Assembly (NCBI RefSeq): GCF_023343835.1
Contig: NC_064472.1
Location: 9,911,469-9,975,468, forward strand
Direction: 5' to 3'
DNA: 64,000 bases
From: Lagopus muta
Taxonomy: Eukaryota; Chordata; Aves; Galliformes; Phasianidae
Part shown: positions 14,601 through 26,400 of the stretch, in pieces
Layout: the number at the start of each line of letters is the position of its first letter
Position numbering within the stretch: the stretch's first letter is position 1
Notes under the pieces: generated by a model
Told to the model about the DNA's origin: nothing
Database searches by the model: none
Seen by the model: only the letters and a program-made list of their open reading frames with translations
Translations under genes and position numbers: made by a program

Positions 14601-16053
14601 TGAGCGAGCTGCAAGTGAGAGGGTCAAGGGAGTGGGGGCCTCCTGCGGAGATGGGGACAGAGAGGAAGAACGAAGGAAGGTGCGAGAGAGCATGTGGGAA
14701 GGGAAGAAGGACAAGCAGGCGGGCTGGTGGTACCAGCTCATGCAGAGCTCTCAGATTTACATTGAAAGCTCAACTGAAGGCTCGAAGTTCATCCGTTACG
14801 AGAAGAAGAAGGCTTTGAGTGGCGTGCCCGGTTCAGCTGAGTCCCACGAGACACCACCCCCGCGTGAAGGGGTAGTGGAGGGAGCAGAAGCCTGCCACAT
14901 TGCTGAGGGCAGCTTGGAGGAGAAGCCCAAGGCTGCCAGAAGGCCGAGCCCTGAAACTGTGGAAGAGCCAGTGGAGAAGCCCCAGCACGTGCCAGGTGGT
15001 GAAGAGGTTAAGGAGCGGAGCTGGGCCTTCTGGATGGGCAGCCCCCCAGACTCAGTGGTTACAGAGCTGAAGCGCAGCAAGGAGAAGGAGATGGGGACTC
15101 AGCTAAAAGTGGGAGCAGCGGCAGCCCCCCAAGAAGAGAGCAGTGCCAGTGCATCAGAGGGCAGCCAGCCCATCAAGTGGGGACACTTGTTTGGGTCCAG
15201 GAAGGTGCAGAAAGAGCCCAGGCAACCTAACAGGTAGGAATACACGTGGCTTGGGACTGGAGGGGCTGGTTAAGCTGGAGCTGCAGCAGTGTGGTTGGGA
15301 GTCAGGCAAATAGCCTACTGCTGGGCTACACCGTGGTGACACATCAAAGGTAGTGTGTTAATAGAGAGATATGTAACACCTGGTGTGTCCAGAGGTTGCT
15401 GGATCTCCTGGAATGGAAAAAGCCTGGGGACTGCAGTGTATGCTGTGTGTCCAGATCCCTAAGGCATGACGTTACCATGAGACACTGGCTTCTTCACCAC
15501 AGCCTGCTTCTGTCTCATCCTTGCAGGTTGCCCTCTGGTTGGCTGAGCCTGGACAAGTCTGTGTTCCAGCTGGTGGCCCAGGTCGGAGCAAGCATGTGGC
15601 GAGAAACAGCCCCTGAGCCAGAACCCACCCAGCCAGAGCCTCCTGAAGTGTCGCCTGCACCACAGCCAGCCCGGGGACTGTGTGCCAATCCTCCCTGGTG
15701 AGTGGTGGCATGTGACTGGGGCTGTAAGGGGAGGAAGTTGTCATAGGTCTGCCTGCTGCTGCAGAGGGGAGGGAGGCGGAGGTTTATTTCTGACCCCACT
15801 GTGGTCCCTGGACTCCAGTGGGGTGAGCATGCTGTGAAGATCTCACCCTTTCTCCCTTCCTCTTGCACACAGTGAGGTGAAAGCTCTTTGCCATCACATT
15901 GCCACCGAGGAAGGACAGCTGAGCTTCAACAAAGGGGATATCCTGCAGGTCATCTCCAAGGTGGATGGTGACTGGCTGCAGTGCAGTCTCGGCTCCGAGA
16001 AGGGACTCGTGCCCATCATGTACGTGACCCACCCGGAGGACGAGGACTATTGA
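706..16053 (+). CDS. RUSC2: RUSC2 (iporin), RUN and SH3 domain-containing protein 2
   Basis: Coding exons: 706-2677, 4607-5386, 5883-6083, 7230-7373, 8361-8437, 11006-11180, 11537-11642, 12687-12733, 14261-15233, 15527-15697 and 15873-16053. The phases join without a stop to give about 1608 residues (human is about 1516). The start [19 protein letters not shown], the Ser-rich N-terminal half, the RUN domain (about residues 1033-1185) and the C-terminal SH3 domain (about 1550-1602) match human RUSC2 across the whole length. RUSC2 is a cytosolic adaptor that binds Rab1/Rab35-type GTPases and AP-1-linked trafficking factors; that role is established for the family, not visible here. The first coding exon begins with 5'UTR at 599, after a clear pyrimidine-AG acceptor. 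The donor after 6083 (GTGCGC) is weak but the phase fits. No frame lesion was seen. Confidence 0.96.
8361..14420 (+). CDS. RUSC2: RUSC2 RUN-domain exons
   Basis: Exons 8361-8437, 11006-11180, 11537-11642, 12687-12733 and the start of 14261-15233 encode the RUN domain, a helical module that contacts small GTPases. Diagnostic stretches are [54 protein letters not shown] and [12 protein letters not shown]. Splice phases are continuous. The intron at 8438-11005 carries an LTR-like insertion. The 47-nt exon at 12687 is too short to be found by ORF length alone. Confidence 0.92.
8807..9398 (+). mobile_element. Solo LTR-like element of an avian endogenous retrovirus in a RUSC2 intron
   Basis: The segment begins TGTTGTGGTTCAACCCAGCA and ends near CGGGACA. 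Its internal text (agctaagtaccac, gatgtcatg, ttgggtcagctgtcctgg, ttatcaacactgatttt) matches an LTR type I know from bird introns. No internal gag, pol or env sequence is attached, so it looks like a solo LTR left by recombination. It lies in sense with RUSC2, inside the intron 8438-11005. The family name and exact ends need a Repbase comparison. Confidence 0.6.
15873..16053 (+). CDS. RUSC2: RUSC2 terminal exon with SH3 domain
   Basis: The exon encodes the last 60 residues, including an SH3 fold: [19 protein letters not shown], then [19 protein letters not shown]. The ALYDY-like start is ALCHH, as in mammalian RUSC2. The stop TGA is at 16051-16053. The 3'UTR follows. Confidence 0.93.
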
Positions 16054-17240
16054 CATGGCTAAGAGGCCAAGCACAGTATCATGGGCTGCTGAGGCTCCTC
16101 TGGGGATGCCCAGAGAAGCAAACACAGCTTCTTGCTAGTTTCTTACCTTTCTTGCCATTACAGAATACAGTAACCGTAGGTGGTTCCTTCTTGCTCCTCC
16201 TTGTGCAGCTGCCAAAGGCCAAACTGGCCCGTGGAGCCTTCTGCAAGCTGTACCTCGTATTGCCAGGCATTGCCGTGCATGCAGCCACACCAGGGACCAT
16301 TAGAGTCCCCTCCACCCCATGCCATCTCCAGCACCAATAGGTGGTGGGTTTGTATGTAGCAGGAATCGAAACAATCCCTGCCAGAGAAGTACTGGCTCAG
16401 TTTCACACTGCAGGGTGCAGGAGAATGGCCCCTCCCAGGGGTGGCCGTGCAGCCTCCAGCACCCCAGTGTTATCGGGGTTGGAGCACCGTGCACTGCCAA
16501 TGCTGCCCGGCCTCGGCCTGGGAGGGAAGGGGTGTGTGTGTGTGTGCAGAGCGAGGGTGCGTGGGGTTGTGAGGAAGGCACGTGGATGTTCGGTGTGATG
16601 TAGGTCCAGGTGAGGTAGTGCCACCCTGTGCAGAGATAGGTGATGTGGGGATGTGCCTTCCGTGCTGAGCAGGTCGCCTCAGATGCCCTGGGGTGCTCAG
16701 CGGAGAGAAGGTGGGAGGGGAGGGAAGGGGGGTGAGGGCAGGGTCCCTGACAGGGCTAGGGATGGGATGCTTTTGGGGTTTGGGGGCCACGCTCCCACCA
16801 GGAACGGCGGGGGAGATGGGGATAGGAAATGCTCCCCGTGGTGTGAGTTTGGGGGACAAGTGTTGCGTGTGAACACAAAGGGCTGCTGAGAGTCCAGGGC
16901 TCCTCAGCAGAGGCAATGTCAGTCAGTCCCTGCCTTGCCATGCTCTTGGGGTGGTGTGGGGATCCTCACCTGCCACTGGGTGGGTGACAGTGTTAGTGAA
17001 AGTCCGTGCCAGTATTTGGTGCCTTGGCCAGGCGGATGCTGCTCATGGTGTCTTGCCTGGGCTGGCTTCCCCATGGCGAGGGGCCCTGGTCTTGCAAGGT
17101 TACCTCCTGCTTGTACATCGCTTAGCGGACGTTGCACCATATTTAATTTGTATTTCCCTATTAGAACGAGGTGTCTCGCCTTTATTTATTTCTTTATTTA
17201 TGATGCATATTAATTAAAAGGTGCTGATTGAGCTCCCTTG
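16054..17240 (+). other. RUSC2: RUSC2 3' untranslated region and polyadenylation signal
   Basis: This is about 1.2 kb of non-coding DNA after the RUSC2 stop. It contains a short (TG)n tract near 16531-16546. AU-rich TTATTTATTT-type elements around 17181-17205 could affect mRNA stability. An ATTAAA polyadenylation hexamer is at 17213-17218, followed by a T/G-rich stretch. The exact cleavage site is inferred. Confidence 0.65.
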
Positions 17241-17406
17241 TTTTGCAGCGTTGTCATTTCACCCTGTTTTCAAGAAGGGAATGAGGGGTACCTGTGCTTT
17301 GTCCTGTCTCCAGCCACAGCCAGCACTGACCTTCGGAGTGAGATAGATTCTCCCCTAGGAGATAGGTCACTGCCTGAGGCTGGCATGCCTTCCTTCTCCT
17401 ACCTAC

Positions 17407-17612
17407 AGAATCATAGAATCACCAAGGTTGGAAAAGACCTAAAAGATCATCCAGTCCAGCCGTTCACCCATTCCCAATAGCTCCCACTAAACCATGTCCC
17501 TCAACACAACATCCAGCCTTTCCTTGAACACCTCCAGGGTCGGTGACTCCACCACCTCCCTGGGCAGTCCATTCCAGTGCCTGACCACCCTTTCTGAAAA
17601 GTAATACTTTAT
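17407..17612 (-). repeat. CR1 LINE 3' end
   Basis: On the plus strand the segment starts with agaatcatagaatcacc, the reverse complement of the CR1 3' terminus with its short direct repeats. It continues with the conserved '...tccctgggcagtccattccagtgcctgaccacc' text in broken form. It is a typical 5'-truncated CR1, about 200 nt downstream of the RUSC2 polyadenylation site. Confidence 0.85.
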
Positions 17613-20372
17613 ACCCAAGGATGGTGATGCAGCTGGATGCCCCCCTACCCAGCACGCAGCCCAGGGGAGTCCTTATCCCGGCAGCGCAAGTGATTCAGCT
17701 GTGGCTGGTGGGAGCTTCAGCCGTAGGGCTGTGGAAGAGCTGGGACTTCTGCTCCTCATGTGGCTTCCTTGGGCTCAACGTGCATCGTGGGCAGAGAGCA
17801 TCGTAGCTATAAGAGCAAAGAGAGGATAGATGATAGCTTCCCTCATGCAGGTTGGGGCCAGCAGTGCTGGGAACTGGGATGTCCCCATGGCTGTGATGCC
17901 CTGTGCTGGGCTGCTCCCTTGTATGGCCATGGCTGGGCAGAGTTATAATGGATTCCCCATGCACAGCATCCTGAGAGCTGAAGCTCATTCCCAGCCCAAC
18001 ACCCTGGGGTCTGGAGTTTGTGCAGGAAGGAAAGCAGCAGCAGAGTCCTGTGAGGGGTGGATGGGCTGAGAAGGCCTCCCGCTGGTGGGTCAGCCTGGAC
18101 AGGGAGACATCACAAAGGCACTGACCCAAGAGCGACTGTGTCATGGTCTGCGGTCATCAGGATGCAGCTTATCTGTGGGGCAGAGGCTGCGGCCACAGCT
18201 GGGTCCCTGCTGCTGGGAACAATGCAGCAGCTCCCTGGGGTGGCTGCAGGATCCTGGGAAGAGAGGAGGCACCCGATCCCAGCACCCTGTGGGCTGGAAT
18301 GCTCACAGGGCAGGGTGGGCAGTCCCAGTGCTGAGCACACGGCTGCCACGTGGCTGACTTTCATCTGGCCCTTCACAGACTGCCTCAATGTCCCCATCAG
18401 TACAATGAGCCCCAGGAGGTTTCTTCTGTGGTAGCATGGCCCATGGGAGGTTGCCACAGCTCAGCACTGCTTCCCCTATCAACCACGTTTGAGGGGACGT
18501 GTTCACTGCAGGGCAGAGCTGTGAGCATTCTGAAGTCCCCACACAGGGCGCATGTCCACGAGGGCTGGGACTCCTTGAGAGCACCCTGCAGGGAAGCCTG
18601 GGAGGAATATGGGGAGCTGAGCTCTGGTCTCCACTGAGAGCTGCCCAGCAGTGAGCTCTGTACCCCTGACCCTGCATCATCTCAGTGTTTGAACAGTCCA
18701 GTGGCTTCTTGCTCAGCTTCAGAAAGGGGAAATGCATGCAGTGAGGAAACTCGGGCAAGATCTCCCTAAAGGAAGCAGTGTGATCACAAGATGCCCAGCA
18801 GCCTACAGAGATGTAGGGCAGCCTTTCTGAGTTCCTGGTAGCAAAACGCAGAGGGGAGCCAGCAAGACAGCCATGGCCAGAAGCTGTTCAAAACAGAGGG
18901 TGATCTTCTAAGAGCAAAAGTCACTGCCAGGTGGCACAAAATAGCATCGAGCAGATAGGATGTCAAAGCTCAGTAAGATAATAGAGCAAGGACCCTGCAG
19001 GAGCAGCCAGCAATCCTTTAGCAGACACTCTGAGAGCTGTAAATCTGCCCCCCCAAAAAAGTCTGTAGTGTTACTGGGAACTCAGAGCATGAAGAACGGG
19101 GAGGAGACATCATCCTCAATGAAAAGCGAAGGGGCTCTATGGGTTGACTTCACAGTGGAGGGCTCTGGTGCCAAGCTGCAGGTGCTGAGATACATTCAGT
19201 CCCCATGTCACCTCCAGTGCATGGGGTGGCACCTGGGGCTGATATCATGGCAGGATGTGGTCCTTGGCGTGGGGAGGGGATTTGCCAGCCCAACAAAGCA
19301 GGGTCACTTGTGTCCCAGGTGCTGAAATCAGTCCACACACTGCCTTGGCATCACGTGCTTTGCCTTGTGTGTCCATAACATGCAGCTGCAGCCCATGGCT
19401 GTGGGAGGAAGGGAAGCAGAGCACGGTTGTGCTCAAGTTCAGCATTTTCCCAATGTGTAGCAAGGAGAAGTGTTGTGACGAGAGGGTGAACGAGCAAGTA
19501 GAGGACTTCCTGATAGCGTGAGCCATGTTTCCAGGTTTCAGATGGGGCAATGAAGGGCTTTTGGAGAAGCTGAGCTGTTAGCACGACGATGGGCTGATGA
19601 ATCCTGCTGGGAGCAACATGAGGATGTGGTTTTTGGGGGACCTCTCTGATATGTGGAATTTCCCTCGTTATTTTCCAATGATTCCCCAAATGAGGAACTT
19701 ATGCCAACTGATTCCCATCTGCTTTTACATCTCTAAGCTGAAAATGCCCAGAGCACCAGCAGGCGGGTAGGGGTAAAGGCTGAGCTGCTGCCAGAGGTGG
19801 AATGGCTGCTCTTCAGGATTGTTTAGAGGACTGCACACTGCTGGGAAACAGCAGACATGATCTCGGAGCCTGGATCAGTCTGCTTTGTGCCCCTGGGGCT
19901 GTCACCTGTTGTCAGCCCACACTCCAGCACCCGGACAGTGGCTCAGCTCTCCAGCCCGCGGGATCAGAGCCAGCTCACTGCTCAACCCGGGTCCTTTTTC
20001 CTCAATTTCTCCCAGGCTGAGATACACTGATGAGGGGAGGTCTGTCCTGAGGCAGTTTCCACATGGCTTCAATGCTAGAATGGAATCCAGGAACCAGCAC
20101 TGTTCACAATGTCCTCCTGCATGCCCAGGTTCTGTGAGAGCAGCTGCTCCCACCACAGCACCTAAAATCTGTTCTCAGGGAGCGATGAGGTTGCAAAAGG
20201 GGCATGCAGCCTGCCCAGAAAGCAGTTCTGGCACTGGCAGAGCTTCCTTCTATGATGAGGAAGCTTCTTGCACCGCAAGCAACTGCTCTGCCCAGCTGTT
20301 TCCTTCCAGTGCATGCACATCGTGCAGTCAGACGGGCGCACTGAGAGGTGCTGCCTGTGGGGAGGAGGGAGC
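17613..20372. other. Intergenic region between RUSC2 and gene A
   Basis: This is about 2.8 kb with several ORFs over 60 codons on both strands. None has a recognisable domain or convincing splice context. It should hold the promoter and any 5'UTR of gene A, but I saw no clear TATA box or CpG island. Confidence 0.4.
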
Positions 20373-20475
20373 ATGGCCCCGCAGTGGGCCCTTCTCCTGG
20401 TCCTAGAGACTCTGCTGGCAGCGCTGGAGACGGAACAACATGCCCCCAACAACAGAGGATATTCCTGGTATCCAG
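20373..20475 (+). CDS. Gene A signal-peptide exon
   Basis: The ATG at 20373 opens [18 protein letters not shown], a short hydrophobic leader with a likely cleavage site near LAALE-TE. The exon ends in phase 1 at a GTAAGG donor and joins the first sushi exon to make a Glu codon. An upstream in-frame Met exists at 20268, but the leader directly after 20373 makes that Met unlikely to be used. Confidence 0.78.
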
Positions 20476-23400
20476 GTAAGGGATGGCTGCTCTCCCCTGG
20501 CAAAGGGAGGTCTGTCTCACTGCTCGCTTGCTGTGCGTTTGCTGCATATTTTGACCATGAGCAGCACACGGAAGGGCCAGAGGTGTTACTCACAGCAGGA
20601 GCCGCGATACATGGGCATCAGTTGGGGTCGAGCTGCCGTGAGCTGTGTGGTGCTGTCTTTAGGAGACCACATAAATGCTTTCCCCTGTGCCATGCCCCTG
20701 TGTGCAGTGACATCTCCTAAAGGCTGCTCTTAGTACAGGCTATGGGGTGCCCAAGCCGTGAGCTGGGGGCCCTTCAGGGAAACCCAGGAGAGGGGGCTCT
20801 CCAGGTCCACGAGACAGAGTCACGGTGCCCATCCCCAGCTCTGCAGCCTGGCATGAGGGGGAACTGCAGAGCACCACACACAGCTCATTTTCTAGGAGCG
20901 GATCAGGGTTGTTTCGTTATTTCCAACATCTGCCAGCAAAGCTGAGACACGGGGCTGATATTTAATCTCAGCAGAGCCCTTCAAGTCGTCTCTGTAGTTC
21001 AGGAGCAATCTGAGTTCCCAGGAGGTGGAGGACCCATCCAGAGGCTAGGCCCGGGGCCATTACCCTGCTTTCTGCCTGCTTTCTGTCTGACCTGGAGTCT
21101 CTCTCTGTACTGACCTTGCCACAGCTGGATGACAAAAAAATGTTAAATGAGCACTGTGTTGTCCCACCATGCTGTGTGGCACAGAGGAACTGCAATGGAG
21201 GAGTGCCCTGTGCTTGCAGGGAGTGGAGCACAGCACACTGTCACTGTAACACTGGGGGTAAAGTCAGTGGCAGTGGACATCCCCTGCCTGCAGTGCCCAA
21301 ACCCCCTGCTCAAACTGTCCTGGTGGGCTGGAGAGTGTAACTATGCCCATGTGTAGTTTTCCAGCTCATTTGCCCAGTTCATAAGGGCAGGTGGAGTCCA
21401 GGACACAGTGGGGACATGGTGGCTGGTGACCACATGGCATGCTCTGCACAACTACGTCACCTGCCTGTCCCAGGAGCTGCCTGTGGTGAGGATAATGTTT
21501 GCTGAGTTTGCACCTCTGTGTTTGTGAAGAAGAGGAACTGAGACACGAGTGCTCAGCAGCCACACACTGCAGCTCTGCCTGCATCCTCAGTTTGTGTACA
21601 TCCACACCCAGAGCAGTGCCATGGTCCCCCTGGGGTCAGGATCCTTGCATCACGGAGGACCAGGAGAGGGGGATGGTCAGGATGGAGCCCTGCTGGAGCC
21701 ATCTTACATGTGATGGCCAGAGGTAGTGGGGCAGGGCAGACCCCCTGGGAAGAGATAGGGAACAAAGGGAGCAGAGGTCCCTGCACATCCCCCCTAACCG
21801 TGGAGGGTACAATGAAAGAGTGGGGAACAACCCCAGGCCACAGTGTTTTTGGGTAGCGTGGAGGAAACGACATGACATAAGGAGTATCCCAATGCTGGGT
21901 GAGGCAGCCCCACAGTCAGCACTGCCAGCACCGTGAGCAGCTGCCAGCAGAGGATGTGGTTGGGGCGTATGGTGCATTGTGTGCACCAAGCTGCACTGTT
22001 CCTTTGTCCTGTTGTCTCCTGACTGCCCCCCTGCACTGCTTCTGTGGGGTTTTAACACCTGAACGAAAGCCTCAGCTCCTCACAGCATGCTCAGAAGGGA
22101 GGTGGGCAAGCCTGTAGGGGGTGTTTTCCTGTAGTGCTTGACGATACGCAGTGACTTACAGGCAGACAGGCAAGAGCTGTAGCAGCAGTGCCTGGTGCCA
22201 CTGTAAGTGTGAGTAAGAGAGACCTGGATTTCAAACAGGGCCTTGAGTAAACCCTGGGGGGAGCACAGACTCCAGGGGACACCATAGAAACTGTGAACTC
22301 TGTGCTACTCTCTGATGAGCCCTCCTGCCATCCGCACCCAGGGCCCACCAGGCTTCGCTTTGCTACACTCCTGGAACGTCCTGCAGCAGGAACAGGTGCT
22401 CCATATGACTGCTGTAAAACACATGCTGCATTTGTGTCTGCAGAGCAGAGGCAACAAGGGGTTAATCACTGCATGAAAAACAGCACAGTACTGCGTGTCT
22501 GCAAAGCACACAGACCAACCTTTCTGCAGTCAGCGCACATCACATGCTGAGTGCAGCCTCTTTGTCACGCCTGAACCATATTTTCCATGCTGAACCATCA
22601 CCAGGCTTTTTCCTGCACTCTGTGCGAGGCCTGTAGGCGGCTGTCTGTGCAGTGAGGGTGTGAAAAACAGCCTTCAAAGGTGGTTTCTCTGCTCGCAAGA
22701 TGCTGTCAGTTCCTACCAGGCTGGGAGCTGTGTGTTTCTCTCTATCTTCTCTTTGAGCTCCATCCTAGTGATACAGGGCCAACCAGACATGCTGAGACTC
22801 ACCTGAGCCCCTCATGTTCCTGCGGGCACCCCAAGCAGGCACCAGGTTGGAGATTTTTGCCCCAGATGCCTTAATTGGGATTTTATAAGAACAATGAAGA
22901 GGTGACAGCTCTCTGAGCACCTTCCATCCACACCGTGCTCCACTCCTGTCCCAAGATCCCACATCTCCTCATGCCATCCATTGCTGACACCACAGTCAGC
23001 CATGGCCGAGCCTCAGCCCTCCTCCTTGTGCCCCTGTCCCCAAGACAGACTGTCACACTTTGTCCCAACAGAGCAGTGCACCAAGCCGCAGAGGGACTAC
23101 AGACTTCAGTGGGACTACAGACTTCAGTTTACACCAGACAGAGACAGTTATGGGGTGAATGAGGAACTGCAGCTGAGCTGCCCTGGACATCTCAAGCCCT
23201 CCTTCAGCAGCATCAAATGTGCAAAGCAATTCCAAGAATCAAGTCCTATCACACAATACGTCTGGATGGGGAGGAACAGCGCAGCTGCCTGGATCCTCAT
23301 AGAAGGGGCCGTTCAGTGTGTTGGTGAGTGAGAGCAGCACACAGTGTGGGGGCAACACGCAGCAGGAGGGCCGGGTCCTGTGCCCCGTGCCTTGGGGGTC

Positions 23401-26400
23401 GGACCAAGGAGTGGATGGACAGGACAGTCCTGGGTAAATCCCAACTACGGGCCGTGAAGAGGGGCAAGGGGTGGCAGGGATGAGGGTGCAGTGGGACAGT
23501 TTGTGACTCTGAGGGTCACTGGGACATACAAGGTGTGAATGAGAGGTCAGCGGGACGTACAAGGTGAGCCCCTTCCCAAGAGCTGTTCCAGCGGTCGTAT
23601 CATGGCAGATGGACATGCCACTTTCTGCCCCTCCAGTGACCGGAGGGCTGCAGGTGTTTGCTGGTACCCACCGTGCTCTGTCCCGCCTCACCAGCTCCCA
23701 CCCTGACCGAACCCGTTTTCACCTCTGCCAGAAACGTGCCAAAGGCCCCGCTGGGATACAGAACTCCATCTGGCACCAAACCTGGAGGAGTACAGCAAGA
23801 ACGAAGAAGTGATGCTGAGCTGCCCCGAGGGTTTACAGCCATCCTACACCCGTGTCAGATGTGGGGGGGGAAATGGGGCTTTGGATTATGCTGGATCTGT
23901 ATATAGAGACACGTGGCTGGGGTGGAGCAGCTTTGGAACCTGGGTCCGCATTGAGGAGACTGTGCAGTGCCTTGGTAAGTGGAGTGGCAGGAGGTGCCTT
24001 CTCTGCAGCTCTGTGCTCAGTCTTCTCACCCTCTCCCCTCTCTGAGTTTCCCACCTCCAAACTGACCGCAGGAACATCATCCTGGTGCCTAATCGGGCTC
24101 GCAACTGAGCCCAGCTCTCTGTGCTATCGAAAGTCACTTTCCCTGACTGGCTCTTGGTCCGTGCCAGGCACTCAGCCATGTCGACTGCAGCACACAGCTG
24201 GATGTGATCTGCAAACTGCTGAGGGCACACTCCATCCCACTGTCCGTGTCACTGATGGTGATATCAAAGAGTTGGCAGACCCAGTACTGACCCCTCTGGG
24301 ACAGCACTCATCACTGGTCTCATCTGGACATTCAGCCATTGACCTCCACTTTCTGGGTGCACTCTCGCAATCAATTCATGGTCCATCAAAAAATTCATCC
24401 ATGACATCTGTATCTTTCCAATTTGGAGAGAAGGATGTGATGAGAGACCATCAGTCAAAGGCCTTACTGAAGTCCAGATTACATCCACACCGTGCTCCTC
24501 TGCTGCTCCTGGGCCTCACATCTCCTCATGCTGTCCAGTGCTGACACCACAGTCAGCATGGCCGAGACTCAGCCCTCCTCCTTGTGCCCCTGTCCCCAAG
24601 ACAGACTGTCACATTTTGTCCCAACAGAACAGTGCAGCAAGCCGCAGTGGGACAACAGACTTCAGTTTACACCAGACAGAGACAGTTATAGAGTGAATGA
24701 GGAACTGCAGCTGAGCTGCCCTGGACATCTCAAGCCCTCCTTCAGCAGCGTCAAATGTGTAAAGCAATTCCAAGAATCAAGTCCTATCACACAATACGTC
24801 TGGATGGGGAGGAAGGTCTCTGGTGCCTGGATGCTCATTGATAAGAATGTATCATGTAAAGGTAAGTGAGGCAGCAGCATTTCTACTCATCCCCTCTGTG
24901 CCTTCACACCAAAATGCCACCCACAGCATTGCCCAGCAGACACACGTCATGGGGCAGGGTGTGGGGCCAGCTCTGAGAGGCTCCCAAGACTGTCCTGCTC
25001 TTTGCTGTGGCTTCCGATGCCACCCTGGTGTGCACTGCTCTGCAAACCCTTGTTTCCTGTGCAGAGGAGGGTCCCCGGGACTCCTCCAGCAGCTGCAGGA
25101 GCTGCAGTGTGGGAAACAGAAGGGATAAATGAGTGGGGGGTGCAGGGAGCACTGGGTACCTGGATGGGAGCCAGTGGGGATATGCCAGAGGGAAGGGCAG
25201 TGCCCTCCCACAGGACAGGGCTGTGCTACCTGTGGGGATGATTGCAGGGAGGCGGGCAGGGAAAAAGGTGCCATTCTTGCTGCCAGAGTTCACGCTCCCA
25301 TGGCTAGAAAGGTGCATATGAGCCTTCTGCAAGTCAGGGCAGGCAGTGTGAGGAGGGTGAAAGAAGCAGGCTGTGACCAACCCCTGAGCAAGGAGAGTGC
25401 AGAAGAGATTTGCTGGAGCCTAGAGAGATCTGGAGCATCATAGGCACTCAGTGATTTCAGGGATGGAGGCAGGTTTGAAGGAAAGAAAAGAGATGTCTGA
25501 TTAGGAAGTGTCCAGGTTATGTCTTGTTGTGGGGGGCAATGGATGCCCCTGGCTGAGAGCAGATCAGGTGTGTGGGGATCAGTTGTGGCTCCAGAGCAAG
25601 AGGAAGGCTTCCATCTTTGGTCCTGGCAGAGGTGTCTGTGTCTTCCCATCTGTGTTTGGGATCTAGAAGGCGTTTCTGGGGATCCCTGCCAACCCCATCC
25701 TCAGGCACTGCCACACCTCACCATTTCCTACCCTAATTGAACCTGCTTCCATCTAAAATAGAAATGTGCCAAAGGCCCTGCTGGCACCCTGCTCTCCATC
25801 TGGCACCAGATCTGGAGGAGTATAGGAAGAACAAATGGGTGATGCTGAACTGCCCTGAGGGTTTACAGCCATCCTACTCCCACTTCATACGTATAGGAAA
25901 ACTGAAGTCCCTCAGCAATGGGACATCCAAAGAAGTCTACAAGGGAAGGCACATCAGTAATGCCTGCAGCTGCATCTGGTCCAGTGCAGACTGCCTGAAT
26001 AAAGGGGCACCAGGAGCCGTCCTGGGAGCCCCACTTTGCCCTTCCTACCCAGACAAAGGCAGGCTGTGTGAGCATGACAGAATTCAGGCTCTGCATGTGC
26101 CGGGGAAGTGGGAGGTGCTGCTGAAGGGCTGTGGTGTAGGAAGGCTGATCCACATCATGACCAGAAACTCCATCCCTCACCACTGTGTACCAGGGCAGCA
26201 GCTCTTCTGTTAACATCTTCCCATGTTTTTGGTGCAGGGAAATGTCAGAAGCCGCAGTGGGATTCCAGGATTCATTTTGTCCCAGACCAGGAATTCTACA
26301 ACTTCAATAAAGCGGTGACACTGACATGCCCTAATGGGTACTGGCCTTCTGCCATGGAGATCACTTGTGTGAAGCCAAGACCACACCAAGGCCTCCCAGC

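Noticed and set aside
14307-15342. Several minus-strand ORFs of 60-144 codons
   Set aside because: They are antisense to the RUSC2 coding exon 14261-15233.
17613-22925. Many 60-170-codon ORFs on both strands
   Set aside because: No conserved domain, no consistent splice sites and no codon pattern set them apart from chance; only the leader at 20373 is supported.
25737-26213. 158-codon ORF as one long exon of gene A
   Set aside because: Only the first part is sushi-like. The rest matches intron sequence in paralogues, and the donor is mutated.
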